Shown one piece after another: positions 41,533-50,108 of a stretch of DNA of 64,000 nucleotides; positions within the stretch are counted from its first letter, which is position 1; every line of letters begins with the position of its first letter. A model generated the notes under the pieces. The model searched no databases. It saw only the letters and a list, made by a program, of their open reading frames with translations, and was not told the DNA's origin. Made by a program: the position numbers and the translations under genes. The stretch is from Rhodobacter maris. GTDB taxonomy: Bacteria > Pseudomonadota > Alphaproteobacteria > Rhodobacterales > Rhodobacteraceae. The stretch covers positions 62,001-126,000 of the forward strand of contig NZ_OBMT01000001.1 in assembly GCF_900217815.1 (NCBI RefSeq), in the 5' to 3' direction.

Positions 41533-42855
41533 ATGACCGAGCGCAAGTTCGAATCCCGGGCGCTTGCCGTGCCCTCCTCGCGGCTGTCGCGGCTGGCAAA
41601 ACTGGGCGGGCTCGGTGCCACGCTCGCGGGCTCCGTGGCCGCAGGCAGCGCCCGCGAACTGGCCCGTGGCACGAAGCCCAACATGAGCGCGCTTCTGATG
41701 ACGCCCGCCAATGCCCGCAAGGTGGCCGACAAGCTGGCGCAGATGCGCGGCGCGGCGATGAAGGTGGGGCAGTTGATGTCGATGGATGCGGGCGACATGC
41801 TGCCGCCCGAACTCGCCGACATCCTCGCCCGGCTGCGCGCCGAGGCGCATCATATGCCGGGGCCGCAGCTCAAGAAGGTGCTCACCGCCGCCTGGGGGCC
41901 GGACTGGCTCAACCGGTTCCAGAAATTCGAGGTGCGCCCGATTGCGGCCGCCTCGATCGGGCAGGTGCACCGCGCGCAAACGCGCGACGGGCGCGACCTC
42001 GCGATCAAGGTGCAATATCCGGGCGTGCGCCGCTCGATCGACAGCGATGTCGACAATGTCGCCGGGCTGATGAAGCTTGCCGGCATGGTGCCGAAGGAAA
42101 TCGACATCGCGCCGATGATCGAAGAGGCGAAGCGCCAGTTGCATGAAGAGGCCGATTACGAGCGCGAGGGGAAATATCTCGACCTCTTTGGCCAACTTCT
42201 CGCCGACCGGCCCGAATTCCGCGTGCCGGAGCTTCATGCCGATCTCACCACTCGCGAAGTGTTGGCGATGAGCTATCTTGAGGGCAAGCCGATCGAGGCG
42301 CTCGAAGCGGCGCCGCAGCAAGAGCGCGACCGGGTGATGCGGCTGATCATCGAACTGATCTTCTCGGAGCTTTTCACCTTCCAGCTCATGCAGACCGACC
42401 CGAATTTCGCCAATTTCCGCTACGATCCGGCAACGGGGCGCATCATCTTGCTCGATTTCGGCGCGACGCGCGCTTTCGACCAAGCCTTCGCCGAGCGCTA
42501 CCGCGCGCTTCTGCGCGCAGGGCTTGCGGGCGATCAGGCCGGCATCCGCACAGCGGCCCGCGCGATCGGCTTTCTGAGCGACGGCATGCCCGAGGCGCTG
42601 GAAGAGGCGATGCTCGGCATGTTCCTGATGTCACTCGAACCCTTGCGCCATCAGGGCGATTTCGACTTCGGCGCCAATGATCTGGCGCTCAGGATGCGCG
42701 ATGCCGGCATGGCGATGTCGGAGCAGCGCGCGCATATGCGCATCCCGCCGATGGATACGCTGTTTTTGCAGCGCAAGTTTGGCGGTGTCTATCTGCTGGC
42801 CACGAAGATGCGCGCCCGCGTCAACCTGCGCGCACTGATCGAACCGCATCTCTGA
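41533..42855 (+). CDS. ABC1/UbiB-family atypical kinase
   Basis: A 440-residue protein of the ABC1 (UbiB/ADCK) atypical kinase family. Diagnostic motifs are KxGQ in GAAMKVGQLMSMD, the Ala-rich loop AAASIGQVHRA, the invariant lysine in LAIKVQYPGV, and the metal-binding LLDFGATRAF. Family members bind ATP and support quinone or lipid metabolism at membranes; UbiB itself helps ubiquinone synthesis. This member starts with an amphipathic, not transmembrane, N-terminus. It follows the NifX-like gene by 43 bases and lies near photosynthesis genes, so a quinone-related role is plausible but inferred. Confidence 0.85.
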   Translation: MTERKFESRALAVPSSRLSRLAKLGGLGATLAGSVAAGSARELARGTKPNMSALLMTPANARKVADKLAQMRGAAMKVGQLMSMDAGDMLPPELADILARLRAEAHHMPGPQLKKVLTAAWGPDWLNRFQKFEVRPIAAASIGQVHRAQTRDGRDLAIKVQYPGVRRSIDSDVDNVAGLMKLAGMVPKEIDIAPMIEEAKRQLHEEADYEREGKYLDLFGQLLADRPEFRVPELHADLTTREVLAMSYLEGKPIEALEAAPQQERDRVMRLIIELIFSELFTFQLMQTDPNFANFRYDPATGRIILLDFGATRAFDQAFAERYRALLRAGLAGDQAGIRTAARAIGFLSDGMPEALEEAMLGMFLMSLEPLRHQGDFDFGANDLALRMRDAGMAMSEQRAHMRIPPMDTLFLQRKFGGVYLLATKMRARVNLRALIEPHL

Positions 42856-42984
42856 ACCACCGGCGCCCCTCTCCTCCATTGGGGGCAAATACCCCGGGGG
42901 GAGGCGGGGGGACCGGCTCCGTCGGGACGAAACAGCCCCCTTGCAGCCGCGCCCCCCCCGCCCTATCTTGGTTCCTGTCCGGGG

Positions 42985-43320
42985 CAACCCGGACTATGGG
43001 CATAAACGCGCACGGAATAAGCGGATCGGACCCGGGGGCGGTACCCGGCGGCTCCACCAAATCCCTCGTTGGGGGCATCTGGGGCCGAAACAGGATCGAC
43101 GAACGTGTAAAGGTGATGGCTTTGTCCCGGTGAGCGACCACCGTTATCGGTGCAAATTGTACAGTTGCCAACGACAACCGTGCTCCGGTGGCTCTGGCTG
43201 CGTAAGCAGCTCGGGTACCGAAACCTAAAGTCCTTACGCTTAGCCGCTTAAGGCGGGGCTCGCAGGTGCCTGGCAACAGAAACCTGCACTTTTCCGACCA
43301 AACGCGCGAAGCGGCGCGCG
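42985..43320 (+). ncRNA. ssrA: Transfer-messenger RNA, permuted two-piece form
   Basis: Gene for tmRNA in the circularly permuted alphaproteobacterial form. The acceptor piece comes first: T-arm CCCGGGGGCGGTACCCGG, CGGCTCC and CCA (to 43059). After a short intervening loop the coding piece begins at 43081 with GGGGCCG, which pairs with CGGCTCC (one G-U). The tag frame is 43167-43205, encoding ANDNRAPVALAA then TAA. It rescues stalled ribosomes and marks the released peptide for ClpXP. The outer ends are approximate (about 20 to 40 bases either way) because processing sites are not visible. Confidence 0.92.
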
Positions 43321-43387
43321 CTCAGGTGGTTTAGGCTTGCGCAATCCCCGTCCGCGCATCACGCTTTCCGAAAAACCGGAGATCCTG

Positions 43388-44134
43388 ATGCGACACGCCT
43401 TTCTGCTTTCCCTCGCCCTCCTCGCAACGCCCGCGCTGGCCGAAGATGCCCCCCTGCCCAAGCTCGGCCCCAATGCCGTGCCGATCACGCTGGACCACGC
43501 CTATCTGACCGAGGCCCCAGCGCCGGATTTCTGGGCCTTCTTCCCCTTCGTGAAACCGCAATTCACCTCTTCAGCCTGTGGAGTCGCCTCGATCACCGCC
43601 GCGCTCACCGGGCTCGCGGGCCTGCCGCCCAATGCCGAAGACACGGTGATGCGCCAGCCGGAACTTCTCGAAAAAGTGAATGACGCGCATTGGAGCGCGA
43701 TCTCGGCCGAGGAGGGTGACGGTATCACATTCGACGAGCTGAGCCTCTATGCTGGCAAGGCCGCCGAAGCGATGGGGCTCAAAATCACCATCGACAGCTT
43801 TCACCCCGGCGCCCCCGGAGCGATGCCGGAGGCGGCGGCCCTCTCCGAGCTGCGCGCTCGTCTGGCCGCCAACGAAAGCACCGCCGATGACGTGATCCTC
43901 GTCTATTTCAATCAAGGTGTGGTCACCGGCGATTGGGACGGGCCGCATGTTTCGCTGGTGGGCGCTTATGATGCGGCCCGCGACCGGGTGCTGGTTCTCG
44001 AAGTCGATCAGGAGTGGTATATTCCCTATTGGACGCCGGTTCCGGTGCTTCTTGCCGCGCTCACCCGCCCCGCCCCCGAGGATCAGGGCGTCCTCAAGGG
44101 CCAGACCGGGGGGCTGGTGCGGCTCTCGCGCTGA
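43388..44134 (+). CDS. Phytochelatin synthase-like cysteine peptidase
   Basis: A 248-residue exported protein with a signal peptide (MRHAFLLSLALLATPALA). The mature part has the papain-like triad of the phytochelatin synthase family: C64 in SSACGVASITAALTGL, H187 in DWDGPHVSLVGAYD and D207 in VLVLEVDQEWYIPYW. Bacterial one-domain members hydrolyse glutathione to gamma-Glu-Cys and are not shown to make long phytochelatins. The plant-type C-terminal sensing domain is absent. The ATG at 43388 is used since the signal peptide starts there. Located after ssrA, on its own. Confidence 0.85.
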   Translation: MRHAFLLSLALLATPALAEDAPLPKLGPNAVPITLDHAYLTEAPAPDFWAFFPFVKPQFTSSACGVASITAALTGLAGLPPNAEDTVMRQPELLEKVNDAHWSAISAEEGDGITFDELSLYAGKAAEAMGLKITIDSFHPGAPGAMPEAAALSELRARLAANESTADDVILVYFNQGVVTGDWDGPHVSLVGAYDAARDRVLVLEVDQEWYIPYWTPVPVLLAALTRPAPEDQGVLKGQTGGLVRLSR

Positions 44135-44197
44135 GCACCGTTAATCGCGTCTTCAGAGTTGGCGCCGAAAATGTGCCCACCTCACGGAGACGACAAA

Positions 44198-44623
44198 ATG
44201 GGCAAGCTCGATATCCTGCGCGATTGGTATGATCGCGTGTGGATCGCTGGTGATCTGGACGCAATCAACGACTTCTTTCCCCAGGGAACGGAGGCGACCG
44301 GAATTATGCCCGGCCTCTCTCTCGCGCCGCGTGATTTTGCCGAATTCATTCCGTTGATGCGCAGCCTCGTCACCGATCTGCGCTATGAAGTGCTGCGCCA
44401 TGCAGAGGGGGACGACTGGCTCTGGGCGCTGTTGCGCTTTCAGGGCAAGACCCGACGCGACCACCGGCCAATCGATGTGTCCTCGCAGGTGGCGGTGCGC
44501 TTCACGGGCGATCGTTTCGCCGAGGCCTACAACATGACCGACATGATCACTTTCTTCGAGCAGATCGGCGCACTTCCCGAACAGGCAATGGCGCTGTGCC
44601 TGATGGGCGAGCAATTGCGCTGA
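44198..44623 (+). CDS. SnoaL/NTF2-like fold protein
   Basis: A 141-residue protein of NTF2-like (SnoaL) shape: opening MGKLDILRDWYDRVWIAGDLDAINDFF, then alternating strands RYEVLRHAEGDDWLWALLRF and a closing aromatic helix. ATG at 44198 has GGAGA ten bases upstream; an open frame reaches 44159 but lacks one. Members include isomerases, dehydratases and ligand carriers, so the substrate cannot be deduced. It stands between the phytochelatin synthase-like gene and sspB. Confidence 0.72.
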   Translation: MGKLDILRDWYDRVWIAGDLDAINDFFPQGTEATGIMPGLSLAPRDFAEFIPLMRSLVTDLRYEVLRHAEGDDWLWALLRFQGKTRRDHRPIDVSSQVAVRFTGDRFAEAYNMTDMITFFEQIGALPEQAMALCLMGEQLR

Positions 44624-44741
44624 GTCGTGCCTCGTGCGAAACCGCCTTCGCGCGACACCGGCCGCCGCCGCTGCCCCTCCCCGGTTCCCCCTTTCCTTGC
44701 CCGGCAAATCCCCTATGCTGTGCGCAAAGGAAAGGGTCCCC

Positions 44742-45209
44742 ATGACGCGTTCGATCGATTACGGCACTCTCATGCATCGCGCGATGCGCGGCCTCATCCA
44801 GACCGTGCTGAACGAGGTGGCCGAGCATGGCCTGCCCGGCGCGCATCACTTCTTCATCACCTTCGACACCCGCGCGCCGAAGGTGGAAATGGCGGATTGG
44901 TTGAAGTCCCGCTACCCCGAAGAAATGACCATCGTGATCCAGCACTGGTTCGAGAATCTCACCGTGACGAGCGAAGGCTTCGGGATCACGCTGAACTTCG
45001 GCAACCAGCCCGAACCGCTCTGGATTCCCTTCGATGCGGTGCACACGTTTGTTGACCCCTCGGTCGAATTCGGCCTGCGCTTCGAATCGCAAGACAGCGA
45101 GGACGAAGAGGAGGACGAGACCGAGGAAGACTTCGAGATCACCGAGGAGAGCGCCGACAAGCCGCGCCCCGAGGCAGAGGTGGTCAGCCTCGACAAGTTT
45201 CGCAAATAA
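44742..45209 (+). CDS. sspB: SspB adaptor for ssrA-tagged proteins
   Basis: Alphaproteobacterial ClpXP adaptor that captures ssrA-tagged substrates and delivers them to ClpX. 155 residues: DYGTLMHRAMRGLIQTVLNE at the start, GAHHFFITFDTRAPKVEM and MTIVIQHWFENL in the substrate-binding core, and a short conserved C-terminal peptide (EVVSLDKFRK) after a long acidic linker (about 112-145), which is the ClpX-binding tail. An AAAGGAAAGG site precedes the ATG. It lies 1.4 kb downstream of ssrA, whose tag it should recognise. Confidence 0.9.
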   Translation: MTRSIDYGTLMHRAMRGLIQTVLNEVAEHGLPGAHHFFITFDTRAPKVEMADWLKSRYPEEMTIVIQHWFENLTVTSEGFGITLNFGNQPEPLWIPFDAVHTFVDPSVEFGLRFESQDSEDEEEDETEEDFEITEESADKPRPEAEVVSLDKFRK

Positions 45210-45233
45210 CCTTCCAAAACAACGGCCAAACCG

Positions 45234-45818
45234 ATGTTCAATTTCCTCAAACCGCAAAAGACAGTGGCGGTCACCGCCCATATGCCCACCTGCCTCACCG
45301 CCGAGGATCGCGCGCCGCGCTATGATGCTCTGGTGCAGGAAGCGCTCAACTCCTGGGGGGTGGGCAGCGTGACCGCCGGCGCCTCGGCGATGGATGGCGC
45401 GGGGCGCGTCACCGAATGCACCCTCGACATGGAGATCAAGGGGCTCGACAAGAAGCTCCTTGACAGGCTGGTGCCGCATTTCGAGTCGCTCGGCGCGCCG
45501 AAGGGCTCGTGGTTCGCCGACGAGACCGGCAAGGAGCTGCGCCGCTTCGGGTCGACTGAAGTGCTGGTGCTGGAACTCGACACCGCCGGGCTCGACCCGG
45601 CCGTGAAGGCCGCGCATTCGCCCGACGAACTGCTCGAACGGATCAAGCACAAGATCAGCTCGGGCGGGCGCTACATGGGCGAGCGCGCGTTTGAAAAGAC
45701 GACCGAGCTCTATTTCCACTGCCGGGCAGTGCGCAATGTCGAGGCAGCCCTCGCCGAGTTGCTCGCCGATCATCCGCTCTGCGCCAATGCGCGCGTGTTC
45801 CGTCTCGCGAACGCCTGA
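45234..45818 (+). CDS. Conserved hypothetical protein
   Basis: A 194-residue cytoplasmic-looking protein, start MFNFLKPQKTVAVTAHMPTCL. Acidic and mixed alpha/beta in character; the C-terminal part contains SGGRYMGERAFEKTTELYFHCR, which looks like a DUF695-type fold but not closely enough to name. No membrane segment or signal peptide. It follows sspB by 24 bases on the same strand and may be transcribed with it. Confidence 0.65.
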   Translation: MFNFLKPQKTVAVTAHMPTCLTAEDRAPRYDALVQEALNSWGVGSVTAGASAMDGAGRVTECTLDMEIKGLDKKLLDRLVPHFESLGAPKGSWFADETGKELRRFGSTEVLVLELDTAGLDPAVKAAHSPDELLERIKHKISSGGRYMGERAFEKTTELYFHCRAVRNVEAALAELLADHPLCANARVFRLANA

Positions 45819-45858
45819 GCGCGCCCAGTATACCTCCGCATACCAATTGCCAAATCCG

Positions 45859-45882
45859 TCCCGCGGTTCTAGAACCGCGGGA
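45859..45882. promoter_or_regulatory. 24-base perfect palindrome upstream of fumC
   Basis: TCCCGCGGTTCT followed by its exact reverse complement AGAACCGCGGGA, centred 35 bases before the fumC start codon. It is longer than needed for a simple regulator site, and the flanks AAATC and GATTT extend the symmetry after a two-base offset. It could be a fumC operator, or on RNA a tight hairpin in the 5' leader. It lies 40 bases after the preceding gene, and a run of Ts is absent, so terminator is less likely. Confidence 0.75.
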
Positions 45883-45905
45883 GATTTGCATCACGGAGGC
45901 CCTCG

Positions 45906-47300
45906 ATGACTGCGACAAGAACCGAGACCGACAGCTTCGGTCCGCTCGAAGTTCCCGCCGACAAATACTGGGGCGCGCAAACGCAGCGCTCGATCATGAA
46001 TTTTCCGATCGGCTGGGAGCGCCAGCCGGTGCCGATCATCCGCGCGCTTGGCGTGATCAAGAAGGCCGCCGCGCTTGTGAACAAGGCGCAGGGCGACATG
46101 GCGCCCGAGATCGCCGATGCCATCGTCGCCGCCGCGACCGAGGTGATCGAGGGCAAGTTTGACGACAACTTCCCGCTCGTCGTCTGGCAAACCGGCTCCG
46201 GCACGCAGTCGAACATGAACGCGAACGAGGTGATCTCGAACCGCGCCATCGAGATGCTGGGGGGCCAGATGGGCTCGAAAAAGCCCGTCCACCCGAACGA
46301 TCATTGCAACATGGGGCAAAGCTCGAACGACACCTTCCCCACCGCGATGCATGTGGCGATTGCGTGCCATGCGCGCGATGTGCTGATCCCGGGCCTCGAA
46401 AAGCTCTCCAAAGCGCTCTGGGCGAAGTCCGATGAGTTCAAGGACATCATCAAGATCGGCCGCACCCATACGCAAGATGCCACGCCGCTCACGCTCGGGC
46501 AGGAATTCTCCGGCTACGCGACGCAGGTGGACCGCGGCATCGCACGGGTGAAGCTCGCCCTCACCCATATCTATGAGCTCGCCCAAGGCGGCACCGCGGT
46601 CGGCACCGGGCTGAACACCAAGGTGGGCTGGGACACGCGGATCGCCGCGCAGATCGCCGAGATCACCGGGCTGCCCTTCGTCACCGCGCCGAACAAGTTC
46701 GAGGCGCTCGCCGCGCATGATGCGATGGTGTTCTTCTCGGGCGCCCTGAAAACCGTGGCCGCGAGCCTCTTCAAGATCGCCAATGACATGCGGCTTCTGG
46801 GCTCGGGTCCGCGCTCGGGGCTCGGCGAACTCATCCTGCCCGAGAACGAACCCGGCTCCTCGATCATGCCCGGCAAGGTGAACCCGACGCAAGCGGAGGC
46901 CCTCACCATGGTCTGCGCGCATGTGATGGGCAATGACGCGGCCGTGGGCTTTGCCGGCAGCCAGGGTCATTTCGAGCTCAACGTCTACAACCCGATGATG
47001 AGCTACAATGTGCTGCAATCGATGCAGCTTCTGGGCGACTCGGCCTCGGCCTTCACCGACAACATGGTGGTGGGCACGCAGGCCAACACTGCGCGGATCG
47101 ACAAGCTGATGAAGGAGAGCCTGATGCTGGTCACAGCACTCGCCCCCACCATCGGCTATGATGCCGCAACCAAGGTGGCCAAGACCGCGCACAAAAACGG
47201 CACGACGCTGCGCGAAGAGGCGATTGCGCTCGGCTATGTCGATGGCGAGACCTTCGACCGCATCGTGCGCCCGGAAGACATGATCGGTCCCAAAGGCTGA
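45906..47300 (+). CDS. fumC: Fumarate hydratase, class II
   Basis: Converts fumarate to malate in the citric acid cycle, iron-independent. 464 residues, usual for class II. Signatures include [10 protein letters not shown], the [21 protein letters not shown] stretch and the fumarase/aspartase signature [13 protein letters not shown] near residue 318. A GGAGG ribosome site lies before the ATG at 45906. Transcribed alone, with an upstream palindrome and a strong terminator just downstream. Confidence 0.97.
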   Translation: MTATRTETDSFGPLEVPADKYWGAQTQRSIMNFPIGWERQPVPIIRALGVIKKAAALVNKAQGDMAPEIADAIVAAATEVIEGKFDDNFPLVVWQTGSGTQSNMNANEVISNRAIEMLGGQMGSKKPVHPNDHCNMGQSSNDTFPTAMHVAIACHARDVLIPGLEKLSKALWAKSDEFKDIIKIGRTHTQDATPLTLGQEFSGYATQVDRGIARVKLALTHIYELAQGGTAVGTGLNTKVGWDTRIAAQIAEITGLPFVTAPNKFEALAAHDAMVFFSGALKTVAASLFKIANDMRLLGSGPRSGLGELILPENEPGSSIMPGKVNPTQAEALTMVCAHVMGNDAAVGFAGSQGHFELNVYNPMMSYNVLQSMQLLGDSASAFTDNMVVGTQANTARIDKLMKESLMLVTALAPTIGYDAATKVAKTAHKNGTTLREEAIALGYVDGETFDRIVRPEDMIGPKG

Positions 47301-47321
47301 ACCTGCCCGCAGTGCGCGCAA

Positions 47322-47345
47322 GGGCGGCCCGCGGGCCGCCCTTTT
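47322..47345 (+). terminator. Intrinsic terminator of fumC
   Basis: A perfect 20-base inverted repeat GGGCGGCCCG-CGGGCCGCCC followed by TTTT, 22 bases after the fumC stop. Textbook Rho-independent form. The converging acetyltransferase gene ends beyond it. Confidence 0.9.
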
Positions 47346-47381
47346 CATATCGCGGAGGAGCGGCCGCCCCCGGCCGTGGTG

Positions 47382-47825
47382 TTAAGGCGCGACGCTATAG
47401 AGGATGAACCCGGAAGCGGGGGCGTAGCTGTCGTAGAGCCTGCGCGCGGCCACGTTGGTTTCGGCGGTGAGCCAGCGCACCGAAGCGTAGCCGCGTGCCC
47501 GGGCAAAGGCGCGCACATGGTCGATGAGCGCGCGCCCAACGCCCTGCCCGCGCGCTTCGGGCACGGTGTAGAGATCGCTCAGATAGACCACCATCCCGCC
47601 CGAAAGCGAGCGGTGCATCAGCGAATATTGCACGAGCCCGAGCGCCTGCCCCGCCGCGTCACGCGCGAGATCGGCCCAATAGGGCTCAGCCTCGGCGTGG
47701 ATCCAGTCCCAGACCTGCGGCTCGGCGGCGCGCGCCTCGGTATGATAAAAATCAGCATAGGCGCGAAACAGCGCCTCCCAATCGGCCCGGTCGGCCTCCG
47801 TCACGGGGGAAATGGTCAGGGTCAT
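47382..47825 (-). CDS. GNAT-family N-acetyltransferase
   Basis: A 147-residue acetyl-CoA-dependent acyltransferase. The acetyl-CoA binding motif A is AVYLSDLYTVPEARGQGVGRALI-like, with R-G-Q-G-V-G-R visible at about 94-100. N-terminal ISPVTEADRADWEALF and a conserved YDSYAPASGF near the C-terminus are typical. The substrate (small amine or protein N-terminus) cannot be read from sequence. Divergent from the small gene at 47937. Confidence 0.88.
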   Translation of the reverse strand: MTLTISPVTEADRADWEALFRAYADFYHTEARAAEPQVWDWIHAEAEPYWADLARDAAGQALGLVQYSLMHRSLSGGMVVYLSDLYTVPEARGQGVGRALIDHVRAFARARGYASVRWLTAETNVAARRLYDSYAPASGFILYSVAP

Positions 47826-47936
47826 GGCGCTCTCCTTTGCCCCATCGAAGCGCGAAGCCGCGGCGGGAGCAAGCAGGCAAAACGGGCGACGAGTGCGCCG
47901 ATTGCACAGTTCCGCGCGCCGTGCGATGCTGCGCCC

Positions 47937-48128
47937 ATGGCCGAGATCGTCAACCTGAACCGTTTCCGCAAAAACGCCGCGAAGGCCGAGGCCCGTGCCG
48001 CGGCCGATGCCAATGCCGTCAAATTCGGCCGGACCAAGGCGCAGAAAGTGCTCGAAGAGGCGCAGGCTGAAAAGGCGCGCGCCGTGCTCGACGCCAGCAA
48101 ACGCGAGCGCCCCGACACAGAACCATGA
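47937..48128 (+). CDS. Small DUF4169 protein
   Basis: A 63-residue basic, alanine-rich helical protein opening MAEIVNLNRFRKNAAKAEARAAADANAVKFGRT, a sequence characteristic of DUF4169. No membrane segment. Its stop overlaps the start of the next gene by four bases (ATGA), so the two are translationally coupled. Function unknown. Confidence 0.8.
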   Translation: MAEIVNLNRFRKNAAKAEARAAADANAVKFGRTKAQKVLEEAQAEKARAVLDASKRERPDTEP

Positions 48129-48358
48129 GCCCGCCGCGCAAGCATTCGTTGACTTTGGGCGGGCACCGCACCTCGGTCTCGCTCGAAGATGATTTCTGGA
48201 AGGGCTTCAAGGAGATGGCCGCGGCGCGCGGGCTCGGCATCAACGAGCTTGCCCGTGAGATCGACGCCGCACGCGCTCAGGATACCGGGCTGGCCACGGC
48301 GATCCGGCTTGAAGTGCTCGCTTATTACCGCGATGGCGCTTCGCGAGAGAAAGCCTGA
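48125..48358 (+). CDS. Ribbon-helix-helix domain protein
   Basis: A 77-residue protein with a ribbon-helix-helix (RHH_4-type) DNA-binding fold: RTSVSLEDDFWKGFKEMAAARGLGINELA spans strand, helix and helix. Short C-terminal extension ends with YYRDGASREKA. Such domains dimerise and bind DNA, so a repressor role is likely. Coupled to the DUF4169 gene; its end overlaps the convergent olsA gene by 34 bases. Confidence 0.85.
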   Translation: MSPPRKHSLTLGGHRTSVSLEDDFWKGFKEMAAARGLGINELAREIDAARAQDTGLATAIRLEVLAYYRDGASREKA

Positions 48359-49182
48359 TCGAGCCCGGCGCGCACCCGGCGCTCGCAGGCCGCGGCCAGC
48401 TCCTTCCGCGAGGGGAAGGCGGACACATCAAGCGGCGCGTGGAACACCACCTCGATCGCGCCTTGCCGCGGCGCGGCCAGCACTTTCATCAGATGCGGGC
48501 CAAATCCCATGTCGCGCCACCAGCCGTAATAGCGCGGATCCTCGCCTGCGGGCGCGTGGTAGACCACGCTCACCGGCTGGATCTGCATCACCTTGTCGAG
48601 CCCATGGGTGTAAAACGCCTGAAACAGCGTCGTCTTGAACGGCAGCAAACGGCGGCCATCGGTCGATGTGCCTTCGGGAAAGAACAGCAGATGATGCCCC
48701 GCCCGCAACCGCGCCTCGAAGAGCGCCTGTTGCGCCTTTGCCTCGCGCGGATCGCGGCGGATGAAAACCGTGCCCGTCGCCTGCGCCAGCCAGCCGATGA
48801 AGGGCCAGCGCGCCACCTCGGCCTTGGAGACAAAATAGACCCGCTGACAGGCATTGAGCGCAAAAATATCGAGCCAGGACGAGTGGTTCGCCACCACCGC
48901 GCCGATATGGTGCATCGGCTGCCCCTGCACGCGGTAGCGGAGGCCCATGAGCGCAATGCAGATCCGGCAAACGGCAGTGGTGATCGCGGGCGTCCAGGGC
49001 CGCGCCGCACCGTGGAGCGGCCGTTCGATCAGCCGCAGGCCCAGCAAGAGCGCAAGCCCCGCCAGAAGCACGACGACCATCGACACCCCGCGCACCACCA
49101 GCCGCAGCCCGCCTGCCGGAGTGAGCGGCGCTGGCGCGGGCGGCTCGTCACCGATCCAGAGCGGGCCAGAGGGTTCGCTCAT
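48325..49182 (-). CDS. olsA: Lyso-ornithine lipid O-acyltransferase (PlsC family)
   Basis: Acylates lyso-ornithine lipid to ornithine lipid, and in R. capsulatus the equivalent enzyme can also act as a 1-acyl-glycerol-3-phosphate acyltransferase. 285 residues from the ATG at 49182 (GGAGGCGGGG upstream). Membrane helices at about 28-48; the PlsC HX4D motif is NHSSWLDIFAL and the second block is LLFFPEGTSTDGRRLL. Follows olsB, with only about 11 bases between them. Confidence 0.9.
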   Translation of the reverse strand: MSEPSGPLWIGDEPPAPAPLTPAGGLRLVVRGVSMVVVLLAGLALLLGLRLIERPLHGAARPWTPAITTAVCRICIALMGLRYRVQGQPMHHIGAVVANHSSWLDIFALNACQRVYFVSKAEVARWPFIGWLAQATGTVFIRRDPREAKAQQALFEARLRAGHHLLFFPEGTSTDGRRLLPFKTTLFQAFYTHGLDKVMQIQPVSVVYHAPAGEDPRYYGWWRDMGFGPHLMKVLAAPRQGAIEVVFHAPLDVSAFPSRKELAAACERRVRAGLDQAFSREAPSR

Positions 49183-49192
49183 CCCCGCCTCC

Positions 49193-49978
49193 TCATCCAC
49201 GCCCCTCGACGCGGCGCGTATAGAATTCGCGGTGTTTCTCCGACATCGCCTGGGTGTCCATCAGAAGCAGCACATCGGTCGTGTTGAACGGATGATCGAC
49301 ATAGGCGCCCTCGCCCACAAAGCCCCCGAGCCGCAGATAGGCCTTGATCAGATTGGGCATCTGCTCCATCGCCGCGCGCCGGTCGAGCCTGGCCTCCGGC
49401 ACCAGATCCATGCGCTGGAAATGCTCTGCCCGCGCACGCGGGCGCAGCGCCTCTGGGGCGAGGTGGTGGTGGTGCAGCCAGGAGAGCGGCTCCTTCAGCG
49501 CCGCCACATCAGTGCCATGGAAGGAGGCGACGCCGAACAGGATCTCGATCTCGTGGGCGATGACGTAGTCGGCCAGCGCATTCCACAGCATCAACATCGC
49601 CGCCCCGCCGCGGTGGTCGGGATGCACACAGGAGCGACCAAGCTCCAGAAGCCGCCGTCCGGAGGCGCGCAACGCGGTAAGGTCATATTCGGCATCGCAG
49701 TAATACCGTCCGATCTCCTCCGCCCGGTCCGAGCGCAAAAGCCGGTAAGCCCCCACCACGCGCTCCAGATCCCCCTCTTCCTTCGAGGGGTCGAGCAACA
49801 CGAGATGATCGTAGAGCGGGTCGAATTCATCAACCTCAAGCCGGTTTTCATGATCGACAAGCGGGCCGGAGCCGCCCAGCTCCTCGACAAAGACCTGATA
49901 GCGCAGACGTTGCGAGGCGCGGATGTCCTGCGCGTCGCGTGCAATCCGGGTTTCATAGGCAAGCGGGGCAACCGCCAT
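49193..49978 (-). CDS. olsB: Ornithine N-acyltransferase (3-hydroxyacyl-ACP dependent)
   Basis: First step of ornithine lipid synthesis: joins a 3-hydroxyacyl chain from ACP to ornithine. 261 residues, with the GNAT-like fold of the OlsB/hemolysin family; recognisable are RLRYQVFVEELG, LVDHENRLEVDEFDPLYDHL and LLELGRSCVHPDHRGGAAM. Ornithine lipids are phosphorus-free membrane lipids made when phosphate is short, and in R. capsulatus they support cytochrome levels. With olsA on the same strand. Confidence 0.9.
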   Translation of the reverse strand: MAVAPLAYETRIARDAQDIRASQRLRYQVFVEELGGSGPLVDHENRLEVDEFDPLYDHLVLLDPSKEEGDLERVVGAYRLLRSDRAEEIGRYYCDAEYDLTALRASGRRLLELGRSCVHPDHRGGAAMLMLWNALADYVIAHEIEILFGVASFHGTDVAALKEPLSWLHHHHLAPEALRPRARAEHFQRMDLVPEARLDRRAAMEQMPNLIKAYLRLGGFVGEGAYVDHPFNTTDVLLLMDTQAMSEKHREFYTRRVEGRG

Positions 49979-50108
49979 CTTGTCCGCCTTTCTGTTTCAC
50001 CCGATGTAAGCGGCCCGGCGCGCACGATCAATGCCCGATCCCCGCCCGCGCGCTTTCGTCCCCATCCAGGCGGGGCTGTTAACAATGCCTCAACCTGTTA
50101 ACCTTTTG

